Below are positions 38,627 through 48,007 of a DNA stretch of 64,000 bases, piece by piece. Positions within the stretch are counted from its first letter, which is position 1; every line of letters begins with the position of its first letter. The notes under the pieces are model-generated. The model saw nothing but the letters and a program-made list of their open reading frames with translations. It was not told the DNA's origin and ran no database searches. Origin of the DNA: Thiomonas bhubaneswarensis. Lineage in GTDB: Bacteria > Pseudomonadota > Gammaproteobacteria > Burkholderiales > Burkholderiaceae_C. The stretch is taken from NCBI RefSeq assembly GCF_001418255.1, contig NZ_LIPV01000002.1, positions 1 to 64,000 of the forward strand. The letters are read 5' to 3'. A program made the translations under genes and the position numbers.

Positions 38627-39191
38627 TCACGCGCCGGGCTGCGGCTCCACGCCCTCGAACAGCTCCGCCATCGGCACGCGCAGCGACACGCTGGCGAGTT
38701 CCAGCTCTGCCACGCCGGTGAAATCGTGCAGCTCAAACAGACCGCGCTCGTTGCGCCGAAAGACCTCCACGCTGAGGTTGTCAGGGTCGATCAGCACATA
38801 CTCGCGCAGCTCGGCAATGCGGCGGTACATTGCAAACTTCAGGCTGCGGTCATAGCCTTGGGTGCTGTCCGACAGCACCTCCGCGATCAGCAGCGGGTGG
38901 CGGAACAGCATATCGGTGCGAAGATCGTCGCCATAACAGGTGACGAACACGTCCGGGTAAAACACCGCCTCATCGGCCACCTGGACTTTCAGGCTCTCGG
39001 TGAACACTTCGCAAGGTCGCCCGCGCAGAGCGGATTTCAGCACCGCAAACAGATTGCCCGACCATTCCATGCACCCGCCGCATCCCCACCTTGCCAATGG
39101 TCTCGCCGCGGTAATACTCGTGCCGCTCGGGCTGGGCGTTTTCCCAGGTGAGATAGTTATCCAGATCGAGTGTCGGCTGCGCCAGAGCCAT
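38627..39191 (-). pseudogene. Uma2-family (DUF820) endonuclease-like gene with a frameshift
   Basis: The first part (from ATG 39191, MALAQPTLDLDNYLTWENAQ) and the rest (NLFAVLKSALRGRPCEVF, then VADEAVFYPDVFVTC and the PD-(D/E)XK-like LLIAEVLSDSTQGYDR) lie in different frames. Removing one base from the GGG at 39057-39059 (CCC on the plus strand) joins them as GMVGNLFAVLK, the expected family sequence. Uma2 proteins are putative nucleases, abundant in cyanobacteria and scattered elsewhere. A homopolymer of only three bases makes a true mutation as likely as a sequencing error. Confidence 0.8.
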
Positions 39192-39317
39192 GGGCCACCC
39201 TCGTTGCAGGGTGCGGACGGGCGCAGTGTATTCCGGCCGTCTTTGTCTTGTGTGCGGCATGTGTGACGTGTACTGGCGTGTCGACAACAAGAGCCAGGCA
39301 CTCATTGAAACAGCCCC

Positions 39318-39385
39318 CCTGACTCGCTGCGCGCATTTCTCCCCGAGGGGGTGTCAACTCTTCTGACGCGGCCGGGCGGAACTAA
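39318..39385. repeat. Degenerate extragenic repeat relic
   Basis: Contains CTCGCTGCGCGCATTTCTCC, then a CCCCGAGGGGG palindrome and a closing GCGGCCGGGCGG. The order resembles the repeat in ada-alkA and the relic at 2021-2089, but similarity is weak. Together with the 174-bp repeat (39436-39609) it accounts for much of the 447-bp gap 39192-39638, in which no gene is seen. Confidence 0.35.
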
Positions 39386-39435
39386 CATTTGGCAATGCGT
39401 TTCGGGCGAGCGGCGTCTATGCTTGCTGTACTGAT

Positions 39436-39609
39436 CCCAGATTGTCCATGAGGCGGCGCTTCGCGCCTGCACGGGTGCTGGCAGTCGGTTTGGGGCGTCT
39501 TTGCCCCCGTGCTTCGCGCCCATAGCTTGGGCTATGGGCTTGTCACCCGGCGCCAAATCCATCCCCAACCCGCCGCGCCATCATCCCGCGCCCTAATGAA
39601 CAATCTGGG
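39436..39609. repeat. 174-bp inverted-end repeat, copy 2
   Basis: Same length, ends (CCCAGATTGTCCATGAGG to CCTAATGAACAATCTGGG) and central CCCATAGC/GCTATGGG hairpin (39519-39538) as the copy at 15803-15976. The base at position 8 changed together with its partner in the right end (C to T on the left, AATCTGGG on the right), so the terminal inverted repeat is kept. It lies 29 bp before the SQR-like gene, probably within its leader or promoter. Confidence 0.85.
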
Positions 39610-39638
39610 CTAATAAAACTCCCTGGACATCGCCTCTC

Positions 39639-40790
39639 ATGTCTGCTTCCATGTCTGCCCATTTCGTCGTTCTCGGCGCGGGGTTCGCCGGTCTTACTGC
39701 TGCGCGCACGCTGCGCGCCAAGGCGCCGCAGGCGCGCATCACCCTGGTGGCGCCCAAGGCCGAATTTGTCTATCTGCCCAGCCTGATCTGGGTGCCCACC
39801 GGGGTGCGCAAAAGCGCCGATCTAGTGATCGACCTCGCGCCTTTTCTCGACAAGCTGCGCATCGACTTCCTCGCCGCCGAAGTCAACGGCCTGCAAGACG
39901 GCGGGCGCACCGTGCTGACCAGCGCCGGGCCGGTGGAGAACGATGGGCTCATCATCGCCACCGGCGGGCGCTTCATCAAAAAGCTGCCGGGCATCGAGCA
40001 TGCCATCGCGCTATGCGAGGGTGTGGCGGCGGCAGAAAAAATCCGTGAGCGCCTGCTGGCGATGGACAGCGGGCGCATCGCCTGCGGATTTGGCGGCAAT
40101 CCACAGGAACCTTCTGCCGCGCGTGGCGGGCCGATGTTCGAACTGCTGTTTGGCATCGACACCTGGTTGCGCCGTCAGCGCAAGCGCGACCGGGTGGAAC
40201 TGGTGTTCTTCAACGCCTCTGAAACGCCGGGCCAGCGGCTGGGCGAGCGCGCCGTCACCGGCCTGCTGTCGCAGATGGCCAAGCGGCGCATCGATACGCA
40301 CCTGGGCCACAAGCCGCTGCGCATTTCGCCCGAGGGGGTGGAGACCGAAGGCGGCATGGTCAAGGCCGATCTGGTGCTGTTCATGCCGGGCATGACGGGG
40401 CCGGGGTGGATGCACCAGACCGAGCTGCCGCGCTCGCCCGGGGGCTTCATTCAGGCTGACGCGCATTGCGCCGTGCCGGGCTTCGAGCGCGTGTTCGTCG
40501 CCGGAGATGCCGGCAGCTATCCCGGCCCCGACTGGTTGCCCAAGCAGGCGCACATGGCCGATCTGCAGGCCGAGGCGGCCGCCGCCAACCTGCTGCTGGC
40601 GATGGAGGGCAAGCCCGCAGAGCATGTGCCCAAGGCCGAACTGGTGTGCATCGTCGATACCGTGGACAGCGGCATTCTGGTGTTCCGCGACGCGAAGAAA
40701 ACCATCGTGCTGCCGCCGTCACGCGCCTTCACCTGGGCCAAGCGCTGGTTCGAAGGCAAGTATCTGAAAGACTATCGCGCGGGGACTTGA
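39639..40790 (+). CDS. Sulfide:quinone reductase-like FAD flavoprotein
   Basis: 383 residues (ATG 39651 is an alternative start). A dinucleotide-binding GxGxxG (VVLGAGFAGLTAARTL) opens the protein, and a second FAD contact is VFVAGDAGSYPGPDWLPKQAHMADLQ. It resembles the SQR/flavocytochrome c sulfide dehydrogenase group: C149 (IACGFGGNPQEPSAARGGP) and C337 (ELVCIVDTVDSG) sit where the two redox cysteines of SQR lie, and C126 may match the third. No CxxCH or signal peptide is present. It is convergent with the octaheme cytochrome operon. Role in sulfide or polysulfide oxidation is inferred, not shown. Confidence 0.75.
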   Translation: MSASMSAHFVVLGAGFAGLTAARTLRAKAPQARITLVAPKAEFVYLPSLIWVPTGVRKSADLVIDLAPFLDKLRIDFLAAEVNGLQDGGRTVLTSAGPVENDGLIIATGGRFIKKLPGIEHAIALCEGVAAAEKIRERLLAMDSGRIACGFGGNPQEPSAARGGPMFELLFGIDTWLRRQRKRDRVELVFFNASETPGQRLGERAVTGLLSQMAKRRIDTHLGHKPLRISPEGVETEGGMVKADLVLFMPGMTGPGWMHQTELPRSPGGFIQADAHCAVPGFERVFVAGDAGSYPGPDWLPKQAHMADLQAEAAAANLLLAMEGKPAEHVPKAELVCIVDTVDSGILVFRDAKKTIVLPPSRAFTWAKRWFEGKYLKDYRAGT

Positions 40791-40833
40791 GTGGGGATTG
40801 GGGCTGGGAGGAGTCGGCCGCGCCCCAGTCGGA

Positions 40834-41604
40834 TCAACCGCCAGCCTTCTGGTCGATCAGTACATTGCCCATAGAGTCCTTGAGCTGAACTTCGTCCACG
40901 CGCAGGTGCAGGGTCTGGGTTGTCGCATCGGCGCCGAGCACCGTGGCGAAGATCGCCATGTGAAAGTGCACATAGTTGGCGATGCTGTCGTTGATCGTTT
41001 TCATCGCCGCGGCATTGGTGCATTGCAGATGACGGAAGGCTTCGGGGTGGTCGTAGGTGTAGTGATACGGCGAGTTGTCGAAGTAGTAGCCCGCGCCGTG
41101 GATGAACAGACGGTTGTCGATGGGGTAGTACGAGCCCGTGGCAACGTAGGGGTCGAGGGCGATGTCGTCCACGTCGATGCGCAGTTTGGGGTGAGCCTTG
41201 GCGAAGGCGATCATCGCGTCGACCTGCTGCTTCTCGCGCGCCGTGGCCTGTACCGGCTGGGGCGGGTCGATCATTTCGGTATTGGCCGTGAGAATGCCGG
41301 TGTAGTTCACCGGCTGTTTGCTCCACGCCGTCACATAAGTCTTGAGCAGCACCGCGTTGTCGAGCAGCACAAAGCCGTCACGCTGCTTGATGGCATGCAC
41401 GCCCAGACCCTGGTCGAGACGCACGCGCGAGGGTGAGCCGGGCAGGTCGGTGTTCGAGGCACTTTGCAGGTTGATGGACGGTGAGGAGGCGGCCGCAGCC
41501 TGATCGGCCCGCGCGGTGGCGAGACTCAGGCCGACCAGCGCCGCCCCTAGGAGCAGGCGCAGTGCGGGCCGGCAGCGCGTGGGGTGGTGCAAGTCAGACA
41601 TCAT
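40834..41604 (-). CDS. Uncharacterised periplasmic protein of the octaheme operon
   Basis: 256 residues with a signal peptide (RLLLGAALVGLSLATARA, cleavage before DQAA). I do not recognise the family. The mature part has only one Cys (HLQCTNAAA), no heme motif and no membrane segment; it contains YTGILTANTEMI, SYYPIDNRLFIHGAGYYF and a C-terminal TLHLRVDEVQLKDSMGNVL. It follows the cytochrome b gene after 28 bp and is the third gene of the octaheme operon, so it is probably a chaperone, assembly factor or third subunit of that complex. Confidence 0.8.
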   Translation of the reverse strand: MMSDLHHPTRCRPALRLLLGAALVGLSLATARADQAAAASSPSINLQSASNTDLPGSPSRVRLDQGLGVHAIKQRDGFVLLDNAVLLKTYVTAWSKQPVNYTGILTANTEMIDPPQPVQATAREKQQVDAMIAFAKAHPKLRIDVDDIALDPYVATGSYYPIDNRLFIHGAGYYFDNSPYHYTYDHPEAFRHLQCTNAAAMKTINDSIANYVHFHMAIFATVLGADATTQTLHLRVDEVQLKDSMGNVLIDQKAGG

Positions 41605-41632
41605 GGAAAGTCCTGTTCGGTTGGCGAGGTAT

Positions 41633-42280
41633 TCAGTGCGTGTCGATGCCGGCCGGGCCGGGTTCGTCTTCCCAGCCGGTGATCATCGATTTGATGTAGG
41701 CCGTCGGCGGGTGCGCGGTGGTGGCCAGATAGACGTGCAGGATGAAGAACAGCAGCATCATGTACGCCGCCGCGGTGTGGGTGAGCGCTACCCAGTCGAG
41801 TTGCAGGCCCAGCGGGGACAGCCGAATCCAGTCGTAGCTGAAAAACAGTAGCAGCATGCCGCTGACCCAGATCAGCGGATTGATCATCAGCTTGAGCCAC
41901 AGATACGCCAGGCGCTGCAGCGGGTTGTGCTTGCGATCGGGCGTGGGGTGATAGGGGTGGCTCTCGCCGATGAAAATGCCCCAGGCGTAATAGCGCGCTA
42001 CCTTGAGCAGGCTTTGCGGCCGCAGGTCGGGGATGTAGTTTTTCCACGCCCCGGTGGTGAAGTGCCAGAAGATGGCGAAAGTCCACAGGGTGATGAGCAT
42101 CCACGCCGCGTATTCGTGAATCAGCAGCGCCTGCTGAAAATTGAGCCCGCCCAGATAGCCGTGTATCTCGAAGCCGGTGAACAGCATGGTGATGATGAGC
42201 GCGGCCTGGCTCCAGTGCCAGAAGCGCTCGAAGCGGGTGAACTTGTAGACGCGGTGCGTGGTTGGTTGTGCGGTTGACAT
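41633..42280 (-). CDS. Membrane cytochrome b subunit (thiosulfate-reductase/Ni-Fe hydrogenase b type)
   Basis: 215 residues with four or five hydrophobic helices. Candidate axial histidines are H22 (RFWHWSQA), H40 (FEIHG), H55 (LIHEYAAW), H73 (IFWHFTTG) and the LTHTAAAY and FILHVYL pair in the last helices. This is the di-heme b fold that links periplasmic redox enzymes to the quinone pool. It lies 12 bp from the octaheme gene and precedes the unknown periplasmic protein, so it is the likely electron partner of the octaheme cytochrome. Confidence 0.88.
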   Translation of the reverse strand: MSTAQPTTHRVYKFTRFERFWHWSQAALIITMLFTGFEIHGYLGGLNFQQALLIHEYAAWMLITLWTFAIFWHFTTGAWKNYIPDLRPQSLLKVARYYAWGIFIGESHPYHPTPDRKHNPLQRLAYLWLKLMINPLIWVSGMLLLFFSYDWIRLSPLGLQLDWVALTHTAAAYMMLLFFILHVYLATTAHPPTAYIKSMITGWEDEPGPAGIDTH

Positions 42281-42292
42281 GGCGATGTCCTT

Positions 42293-44113
42293 TCAGTGAC
42301 GGCGGCGCAGCCACATGCCGAATCGAATGAGACCGTGCAGGGTCACGCCCACGAGGGCGAGCGCGGCAGCCGCCAGGCCGATGAGCTCCAGCCAGGGGTT
42401 ATGGTCTTTTGGCCGGTGCGGCATGTACACGCCGTCGATGTTCTGCAGGCGACCGTTGTCAGCATGGCACTGCATGCACGACAGCGCCTGCGCCTTGGGC
42501 GCGACCATGTGCTCGATGGGCCAGTACATATCGGTCTTGACGAAGCCGAAGTGACCGGAATACGGCAGATGCGCGGCCTTCATGCCGGCGGCGATCGAGG
42601 TCTGCCAGTCGTAGTTCATGGTGTAGGAGTCTTTGTCGAAGCCGAAGGAATGAAACACCGCGAGAATGCCGGTCTGCGTGTCGTAGGGCTGGTTGTTGCG
42701 CATGATCTTGAATGGGAAGATCTTGGACTTGCCGTCAAGCGGGCTGCCTTCGATGGCGTTGAGCTGCACCACGCCGTCCTTGTTCTTGAAGTCCTGCACC
42801 TTGTCGCCGATGTTCATCCAGCGCTCCACGCCGTTGAACCAGTGGTATTGCGGCACCACGTCTTCGGCCCATTTGAAGCTGCCCTTGACGCCCCAGTAGG
42901 TGTTCCAACCGTGGCTGTCGTTGATGACCAGCGGCGAGCCGTTGGGCGCGAGCTTGCCGGCGGTGGCGTAGTTCCACTCCATCTTGGTGGGCAGGCCGCC
43001 CCGGGCGAATTCGGGGATGTGGCAGGTCTCGCAGGCGATGTCGCGGGTATGCATGTTCAGCGTCGCGGCCTGGATGCTGCTGTTGATGTCGTTGCCTTTG
43101 TGCGGCGTTTGCCCGTGGCACGACACGCAGCTTGCGGCCTGGGTGTTATGCGGGCTTCCGCGCATGAACTGATGATCGTTGATCATCATGTCGGTGATGT
43201 AGCGCGAGCCGCTGACGTTGTGGTTCTCGGTCTTGTGGCACTCCTGGCAGGTGAAGTTCAGCCCCTGCGGCGACATGTGCACGTCTTCGGCGCGTGAGGG
43301 ATTGAGCAGCGAGCTGTCCATGTCGCCGTGCTTTACGCCGTCGCCTCCCCCGCCGTAGAAGTGGCACTGGCCGCAGGTGTAGCGCGTGGGCGCGCCGACG
43401 CTTTGCGCGATCTTGGCCAGGTCTTCGGGCTCGACGTAAGGCTTGTCGGTGCCGTACACCTCGCCGCATCCCGGGCGCACCGCGATCTTCTCCATCGCCG
43501 GATTGCCGCCGATGAACGGAATCTTGTGATAAGTCTTGGTCTGATCGTGGCAGACCAGACAGTCCACATGATCCTGCGAGCGGTGGTCGAAGGGTACGAA
43601 CTTGTTCGGGTCGGTGCTGCCGTAGCCGACGTGGCAGACGGTGCAGAACTGTTCGTTGCTGATGGGGCTGACGCAGAAGTTGTTGTAGACGTGGTTCTTG
43701 CCCACCAGGGTCTTGGTGGCGGGTTCGTAGGCTTTCCACGTCCAGTGGATGGTGGACATGACCTGCTGGGCCGCGTCGGTGTGGCAGCTCAGGCAGGCCT
43801 TGGTCACCTGCTCGGGCGAGGTGAACGGCCCCTTGAGCTGCGGGAACTGGCTGTGGTCCTGCGGCATTTCCTTGCCGACATTGCCCTTTTGCACCGTGGG
43901 CACGACATGCCAACCGCCGGACGATGCATCGGCTGATTGAACCTGCACGCCGTTCTGCGCCACAAAGTTGGCGGCATCCTGCGCATGGGCGATGGCGGCG
44001 GGCCCGAGCAGCAAGGCGGCAAGACCGATGAAGTGGGCCAGATGCCGCCATTCCACGCGCGGCTTGCGGCGATATTCGACGGGTCGATTCGATGACATGG
44101 GCTGCACTCGCAT
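42293..44113 (-). CDS. Octaheme tetrathionate-reductase-type cytochrome c
   Basis: 606 residues as read from 44113 (ATG 44098 is an alternative). A signal sequence ends near AIAHA/QDA. Eight CxxCH motifs are present at about 107, 157, 185, 247, 289, 329, 361 and 546, with the last far from the others; a C-terminal helix (574-595) anchors it in the membrane. The heme count and spacing match Shewanella OTR, which reduces tetrathionate and, in vitro, nitrite and hydroxylamine. Unlike the soluble Shewanella enzyme, this one is membrane-anchored and paired with a cytochrome b. The physiological substrate and direction are unknown. Confidence 0.9.
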   Translation of the reverse strand: MRVQPMSSNRPVEYRRKPRVEWRHLAHFIGLAALLLGPAAIAHAQDAANFVAQNGVQVQSADASSGGWHVVPTVQKGNVGKEMPQDHSQFPQLKGPFTSPEQVTKACLSCHTDAAQQVMSTIHWTWKAYEPATKTLVGKNHVYNNFCVSPISNEQFCTVCHVGYGSTDPNKFVPFDHRSQDHVDCLVCHDQTKTYHKIPFIGGNPAMEKIAVRPGCGEVYGTDKPYVEPEDLAKIAQSVGAPTRYTCGQCHFYGGGGDGVKHGDMDSSLLNPSRAEDVHMSPQGLNFTCQECHKTENHNVSGSRYITDMMINDHQFMRGSPHNTQAASCVSCHGQTPHKGNDINSSIQAATLNMHTRDIACETCHIPEFARGGLPTKMEWNYATAGKLAPNGSPLVINDSHGWNTYWGVKGSFKWAEDVVPQYHWFNGVERWMNIGDKVQDFKNKDGVVQLNAIEGSPLDGKSKIFPFKIMRNNQPYDTQTGILAVFHSFGFDKDSYTMNYDWQTSIAAGMKAAHLPYSGHFGFVKTDMYWPIEHMVAPKAQALSCMQCHADNGRLQNIDGVYMPHRPKDHNPWLELIGLAAAALALVGVTLHGLIRFGMWLRRRH

Positions 44114-44302
44114 TCAGAAGAATGGGCGAGATGCTGCGCGCAAGGCGGTGTTGCAAAATTGACGCGCGGCAATTCCGTTCGGTCAGCGCGTCGCGCAATC
44201 GACCCGGTTTGATCTCGCCACGAAAATGCAAAACAGCGATACGGAATGTCACGTTTGATGACATCTTTCACCGCCCCAACGACCTGCGTCACGGAGACAG
44301 CC

Positions 44303-45130
44303 ATGCATCTTCTCGAACAAGCCCACGCCGCCCTCGACCGTCTGGCCGACCTGCCGCCGCTGGGGCAACTGCGCAGGCAACGCGCAGAGGCTGCCTTCGC
44401 CGGCAACACCGACGCCAACCTCTTCCGGGGCATCTATCCCACCTTCGACGCCGCGCAGGCCAGCGCGCCGAGCACACGGCCGCTGGGCTACGACAACGCC
44501 GACGCGGCCGGCATGTATCTGGAGCGCATCAAGCGCATCTACCCCAGCGACTATCCGGTGATCTTCTGGTTGCAGAAGCTGTTTGCGCAGGGCAACAAGA
44601 CCGTGTTCGATCTGGGCGGGCACATCGGCATCGGCTATTACGGCTATCAGCGCTACCTCGACTATCCCGCGGGCCTGCGCTGGACGGTGAGCGATGTGCC
44701 CGCGGTGATGGCGCGTGGTGCTGAGATTGCGCGCGAGCGCGACCCGTCAGGGCGGCTGGGTTTCAACGGCGACTTCGCCGGGGCGAACGGGGTGGACGTG
44801 CTGCTCGCGCTGGGCGTGCTGCAGTACCTGCCCGATACCCTGGCGCAGCGTCTGGCCGCGCTCGCCAACCCGCCGCACCACATCATTCTCAACCTCACGC
44901 CGCTGCACGTGCTCGACAACGGCGCGCAAGACTATTTCACCCTGCAGAGCATCGGCACCGCCTTCTGCCCCTACCGCATCGCTGCCTACGGCCCGTTTCT
45001 GGCGGGCTTCACCAGCCTGGGTTACCAGATCGTCGACCGCTGGCAAAACCCCGACAAGCACTGCCACATCGCCTTCGAGCCCGCGCACTCGCTCGACGGG
45101 TATCACGGGTTCTATCTGCGACGGGGGTAG
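44303..45130 (+). CDS. Putative methyltransferase, TIGR04325 type
   Basis: 275 residues from ATG 44303, with GGAG 8 bp upstream. The central part is a class I methyltransferase-like fold: KTVFDLGGHIGIGYYGYQRYL (glycine-rich SAM loop), RWTVSDVPAVMARG and GVDVLLALGVLQYLPDTL. The start YPTFDAAQASAP and DANLFRGIYPTF are typical of the TIGR04325 group. The acceptor is unknown. It is divergent from the octaheme operon (gap 44114-44302) and may be unrelated to it. A GC-rich hairpin follows its stop codon. Confidence 0.75.
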   Translation: MHLLEQAHAALDRLADLPPLGQLRRQRAEAAFAGNTDANLFRGIYPTFDAAQASAPSTRPLGYDNADAAGMYLERIKRIYPSDYPVIFWLQKLFAQGNKTVFDLGGHIGIGYYGYQRYLDYPAGLRWTVSDVPAVMARGAEIARERDPSGRLGFNGDFAGANGVDVLLALGVLQYLPDTLAQRLAALANPPHHIILNLTPLHVLDNGAQDYFTLQSIGTAFCPYRIAAYGPFLAGFTSLGYQIVDRWQNPDKHCHIAFEPAHSLDGYHGFYLRRG

Positions 45131-45140
45131 GGCGTGCGAT

Positions 45141-45178
45141 CTCCTCCCCCACGTCGTGGGGGAGGTTGGGAGGGGGAA
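45141..45178. repeat. GC-rich hairpin between convergent genes
   Basis: CCTCCCCCAC-GTC-GTGGGGGAGG (45143-45165) is a perfect 10-bp stem, followed by TTGGGAGGGGG. It lies between two convergent stop codons and could act as a bidirectional terminator although no T run follows. It has the same plan as the hairpin at 32026-32047. Confidence 0.6.
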
Positions 45179-45182
45179 GGTT

Positions 45183-47981
45183 TCAGGCCCCGGCCTGCCG
45201 CACGCAGGGCAGGCGCCCGAACTCGGCGAACGGCACCGGGCGCGAGTAGAGATAGCCCTGCAGCTCGTGGCAACCCAGTTCGCGCAGCATGTCGGCTTGC
45301 GCCGGTGTTTCCACACCCTCGGCGACGAGATGCAAGTGCGCGGCCTGCGCCAGCGCCACGATGGCGCGCACCGAGGGCAGGGCGCTGGAGTCGGTTTCCA
45401 GATCGGTGACGAAGGATCGGTCGATCTTCATCACGTCGATGGGCAGCTTGCGCAGCGCCGCCATCGACGAGTAGCCGGTGCCGAAGTCGTCGAGCGCCAC
45501 GGCAACCCCCATCGCGCGCAGTGCGCCGAGCTGCGCAAAGGTGGGCTCGTGGTCGTCCACCAGCAGCGATTCGGTGATCTCGATTTCGAGCGACTCGGGG
45601 GCGAGGCCGTTCGCCGCCAGAGCCTCGCGCACCTGACCCACCAGATCGCCCTCCACCAGTTGCACCGGCGACACATTGACCGACACCCGCTGCAGCGCCA
45701 CCCCGGCGCGGCGCCAGTCGGCCATGGCCTTGCAGGCAGCCTGCAGCATCCACTGGCCGATGGGCACGATCAGGCCGGAAGACTCGGCCATTTCGATGAA
45801 GGCATCCGGGTAGAGCAGGCCGCGCTGCGGATGCTGCCATCGCACCAGTGCCTCGGCCGAACTGGCGCGACCGTCGCCCGCGCCCACGCGGGGCTGGAAG
45901 TGGGCGACGAACTCCCCTTTCGCCACAGCCTGCCGCAGATCGGCCAGCAACGCAGCCTGAGCGCGCGCCTCGCTGTCGAGTGAAGTGCTGAAGCATTGCG
46001 CCCGGCCACGGCCGTCGGCCTTGGCGGCATAGAGCGCAATGTCGGCGCAGCGCAGCAAGTCGTCGCGGGTGCGGGCATGTTGCGGGCACAGCGCGATGCC
46101 TACGCTCGCGCCCACCTGAAAGTCGCCCCCGGGCAGGTGGAAGGGCTCGCTCATGGCGCGAATGGCGATGTCGGCCACGGCCCGCGCGGTAGCAGCGTCG
46201 GCCTCGGGCAGCACCAGGGTGAACTCGTCTCCACCTTGTCGGGCCACCAGTGCGTCGGCCTGCACGCGCACGCGCAGCCGCTCGCTGGCCAAGCGCAGCA
46301 AGGCGTCGCCCGCAGCATGGCCGCGGCTGTCGTTGACGTCCTTGAAGTTGTCGAGGTCGATGTAGAGCAGCGCCAGCCTGGGTGCGGGCTCCGGGGCCAG
46401 CAAGGCGTCGAGGCGCTGGTGCAGGCCGTGGCGGTTGAGCAGCCCGGTGAGGCTGTCGTGCGTGGCCTGATGCACGAGTGCGCGTTCACGGTCTTGGGCG
46501 GCAAAGGCCACGGCCAGGCGGTCGCGCAACTCGGCGGCCACTTGCAGCGAGCCGGCCTGCGGCTGCTCGGCGAAGCCCAGTGCGATGAGCGCGCGCATCG
46601 AGTCGGACTGGCGCAGCGGAAACAGCGCCACCCAGTCTGCGCCCTGCGGCATGAGGCTGGACAGGCAGGGCAGGTCGTGCGGGCCGCCGCGCTGCGCCAG
46701 CAGGGTGTCCACGGCGAGCACCTGGTCGCCCTCCAGCGCCGACCACGGCGTTTGCGCCAGTCCTTCGCAGGCGATGTCGCGGGCGTCGAACACGGTCATG
46801 CCGCTCTTGCCGCTGTGCCACAGCGTGGCGCGGCGAAACTGCTGCCCGCCCTGCTGCCAGACGACCACGGCGTGAGTACCGGGGTAGATCGTCTCCAGTT
46901 GTTCGAGCACGCGCTGCGCCAGGCTGTCCACCGCGGCGCCCGCCAGAATGTCGCGGTCGATGGCGGCCAGACCTTCGAGGGCATGGAACTGTCGGCCGAT
47001 GCGCGCGGCCATGTCGTTGAAGGCTGCGCCCAGCACGGCGAATTCGTCGTCGCCCTGCACCGGTACCCGCGTGGCCACGTCGCCCGCGGCAAGGCTGCGC
47101 GTGCCCGCCGTCAGCCGCTCCAGCGGCGCCAGGGTGCGGCGAATCTGGCGCTGCGCCAGCAGGCCGATGAACAGCAGCGTGGCCAAGGCCACCAGCCCCA
47201 GCCACATCGGCAGCGGCCAGCCCAGCCAGCGCACCTGCGGCGGCGGCACCTGCTGCGAGAACACCCAGTCGGGCGTGCCGAAATCGCCACCCAGAAACAG
47301 CCTGAAGACGAAATGCGAAAAGTTCGACGAGCCGCCCGGCGCCGATGATGGCGCTGCATCGCCGGAATAGAGCGGCTGGCCGTTGGCGTTGCTCACCCGC
47401 CAGATGCCGCCCTCCATGGCATCGTGGACCGGAGCCCAGAGAAAGTCGGGGTCGAGTTCGGCGACCCAGCTCGGCTCGCCATCGCGCATGGCGGCAAGAA
47501 GAATGCGCGCCTGCTGGCCCGGCACGCTGAGCGTGCGCAGCAAGACCAGCGCCGCGCGAGGATCGGCATCCGGCGTGGGCAGCACCGGCGGCACCGAGGG
47601 CGAACCGCTTTGCCAGGCCTGTTGCAGATCGGCGGCGTTGGGCCCGGCCCAGAGCGGTCGGCCTTCGGGCGAGAGCAGGATCAAGCCCTCGAACACCCGG
47701 CCCAGGCCGGGCGGGCGCACGCCAGACGCAGGCGGCGCAAGGGGCAGGGCGCGCAGCAGGCTCTTGGCCGTGAGCAGGCGCTCGAGCACCTGACGGCTGA
47801 CCTGCCGCGTGAGCTGCTCCTGGCGTTGCACATGGAGCTGCCGCGCCACCGTGTTCACCGCGGTGCTCGAAAGCCAGTCCGACACCGCCAGCGGCACCAG
47901 CGCCGCCAGTACGAACAGCGCGAACACGCGCCGCGCCAGACGGCTGCCAAAAAGACGTGCTTGCAGCGCTGGGCGGGGCAT
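45183..47981 (-). CDS. Membrane GGDEF-EAL c-di-GMP enzyme with HAMP and GAF-like domains
   Basis: 932 residues from ATG 47981 (MPRPALQARLFG); the frame extends ten codons to a TTG at 48011 that overlaps the pilin stop. One membrane helix near the N-terminus (about 18-38) and another at about 257-278 enclose a periplasmic sensor domain. HAMP (280-335), a GAF-like segment (340-490), GGDEF (505-660; RQGGDEF) and EAL (680-930; AEALVRWQHP, ALDDFGTGYSS, VAEGVETP) follow. Both signatures are intact. Placed directly after the pilus genes on the same strand, it may tune pilus-based attachment. Confidence 0.9.
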   Translation of the reverse strand: MPRPALQARLFGSRLARRVFALFVLAALVPLAVSDWLSSTAVNTVARQLHVQRQEQLTRQVSRQVLERLLTAKSLLRALPLAPPASGVRPPGLGRVFEGLILLSPEGRPLWAGPNAADLQQAWQSGSPSVPPVLPTPDADPRAALVLLRTLSVPGQQARILLAAMRDGEPSWVAELDPDFLWAPVHDAMEGGIWRVSNANGQPLYSGDAAPSSAPGGSSNFSHFVFRLFLGGDFGTPDWVFSQQVPPPQVRWLGWPLPMWLGLVALATLLFIGLLAQRQIRRTLAPLERLTAGTRSLAAGDVATRVPVQGDDEFAVLGAAFNDMAARIGRQFHALEGLAAIDRDILAGAAVDSLAQRVLEQLETIYPGTHAVVVWQQGGQQFRRATLWHSGKSGMTVFDARDIACEGLAQTPWSALEGDQVLAVDTLLAQRGGPHDLPCLSSLMPQGADWVALFPLRQSDSMRALIALGFAEQPQAGSLQVAAELRDRLAVAFAAQDRERALVHQATHDSLTGLLNRHGLHQRLDALLAPEPAPRLALLYIDLDNFKDVNDSRGHAAGDALLRLASERLRVRVQADALVARQGGDEFTLVLPEADAATARAVADIAIRAMSEPFHLPGGDFQVGASVGIALCPQHARTRDDLLRCADIALYAAKADGRGRAQCFSTSLDSEARAQAALLADLRQAVAKGEFVAHFQPRVGAGDGRASSAEALVRWQHPQRGLLYPDAFIEMAESSGLIVPIGQWMLQAACKAMADWRRAGVALQRVSVNVSPVQLVEGDLVGQVREALAANGLAPESLEIEITESLLVDDHEPTFAQLGALRAMGVAVALDDFGTGYSSMAALRKLPIDVMKIDRSFVTDLETDSSALPSVRAIVALAQAAHLHLVAEGVETPAQADMLRELGCHELQGYLYSRPVPFAEFGRLPCVRQAGA

Positions 47982-48007
47982 GACGATTTCAGTGCGCTGT
48001 GGCCGGA

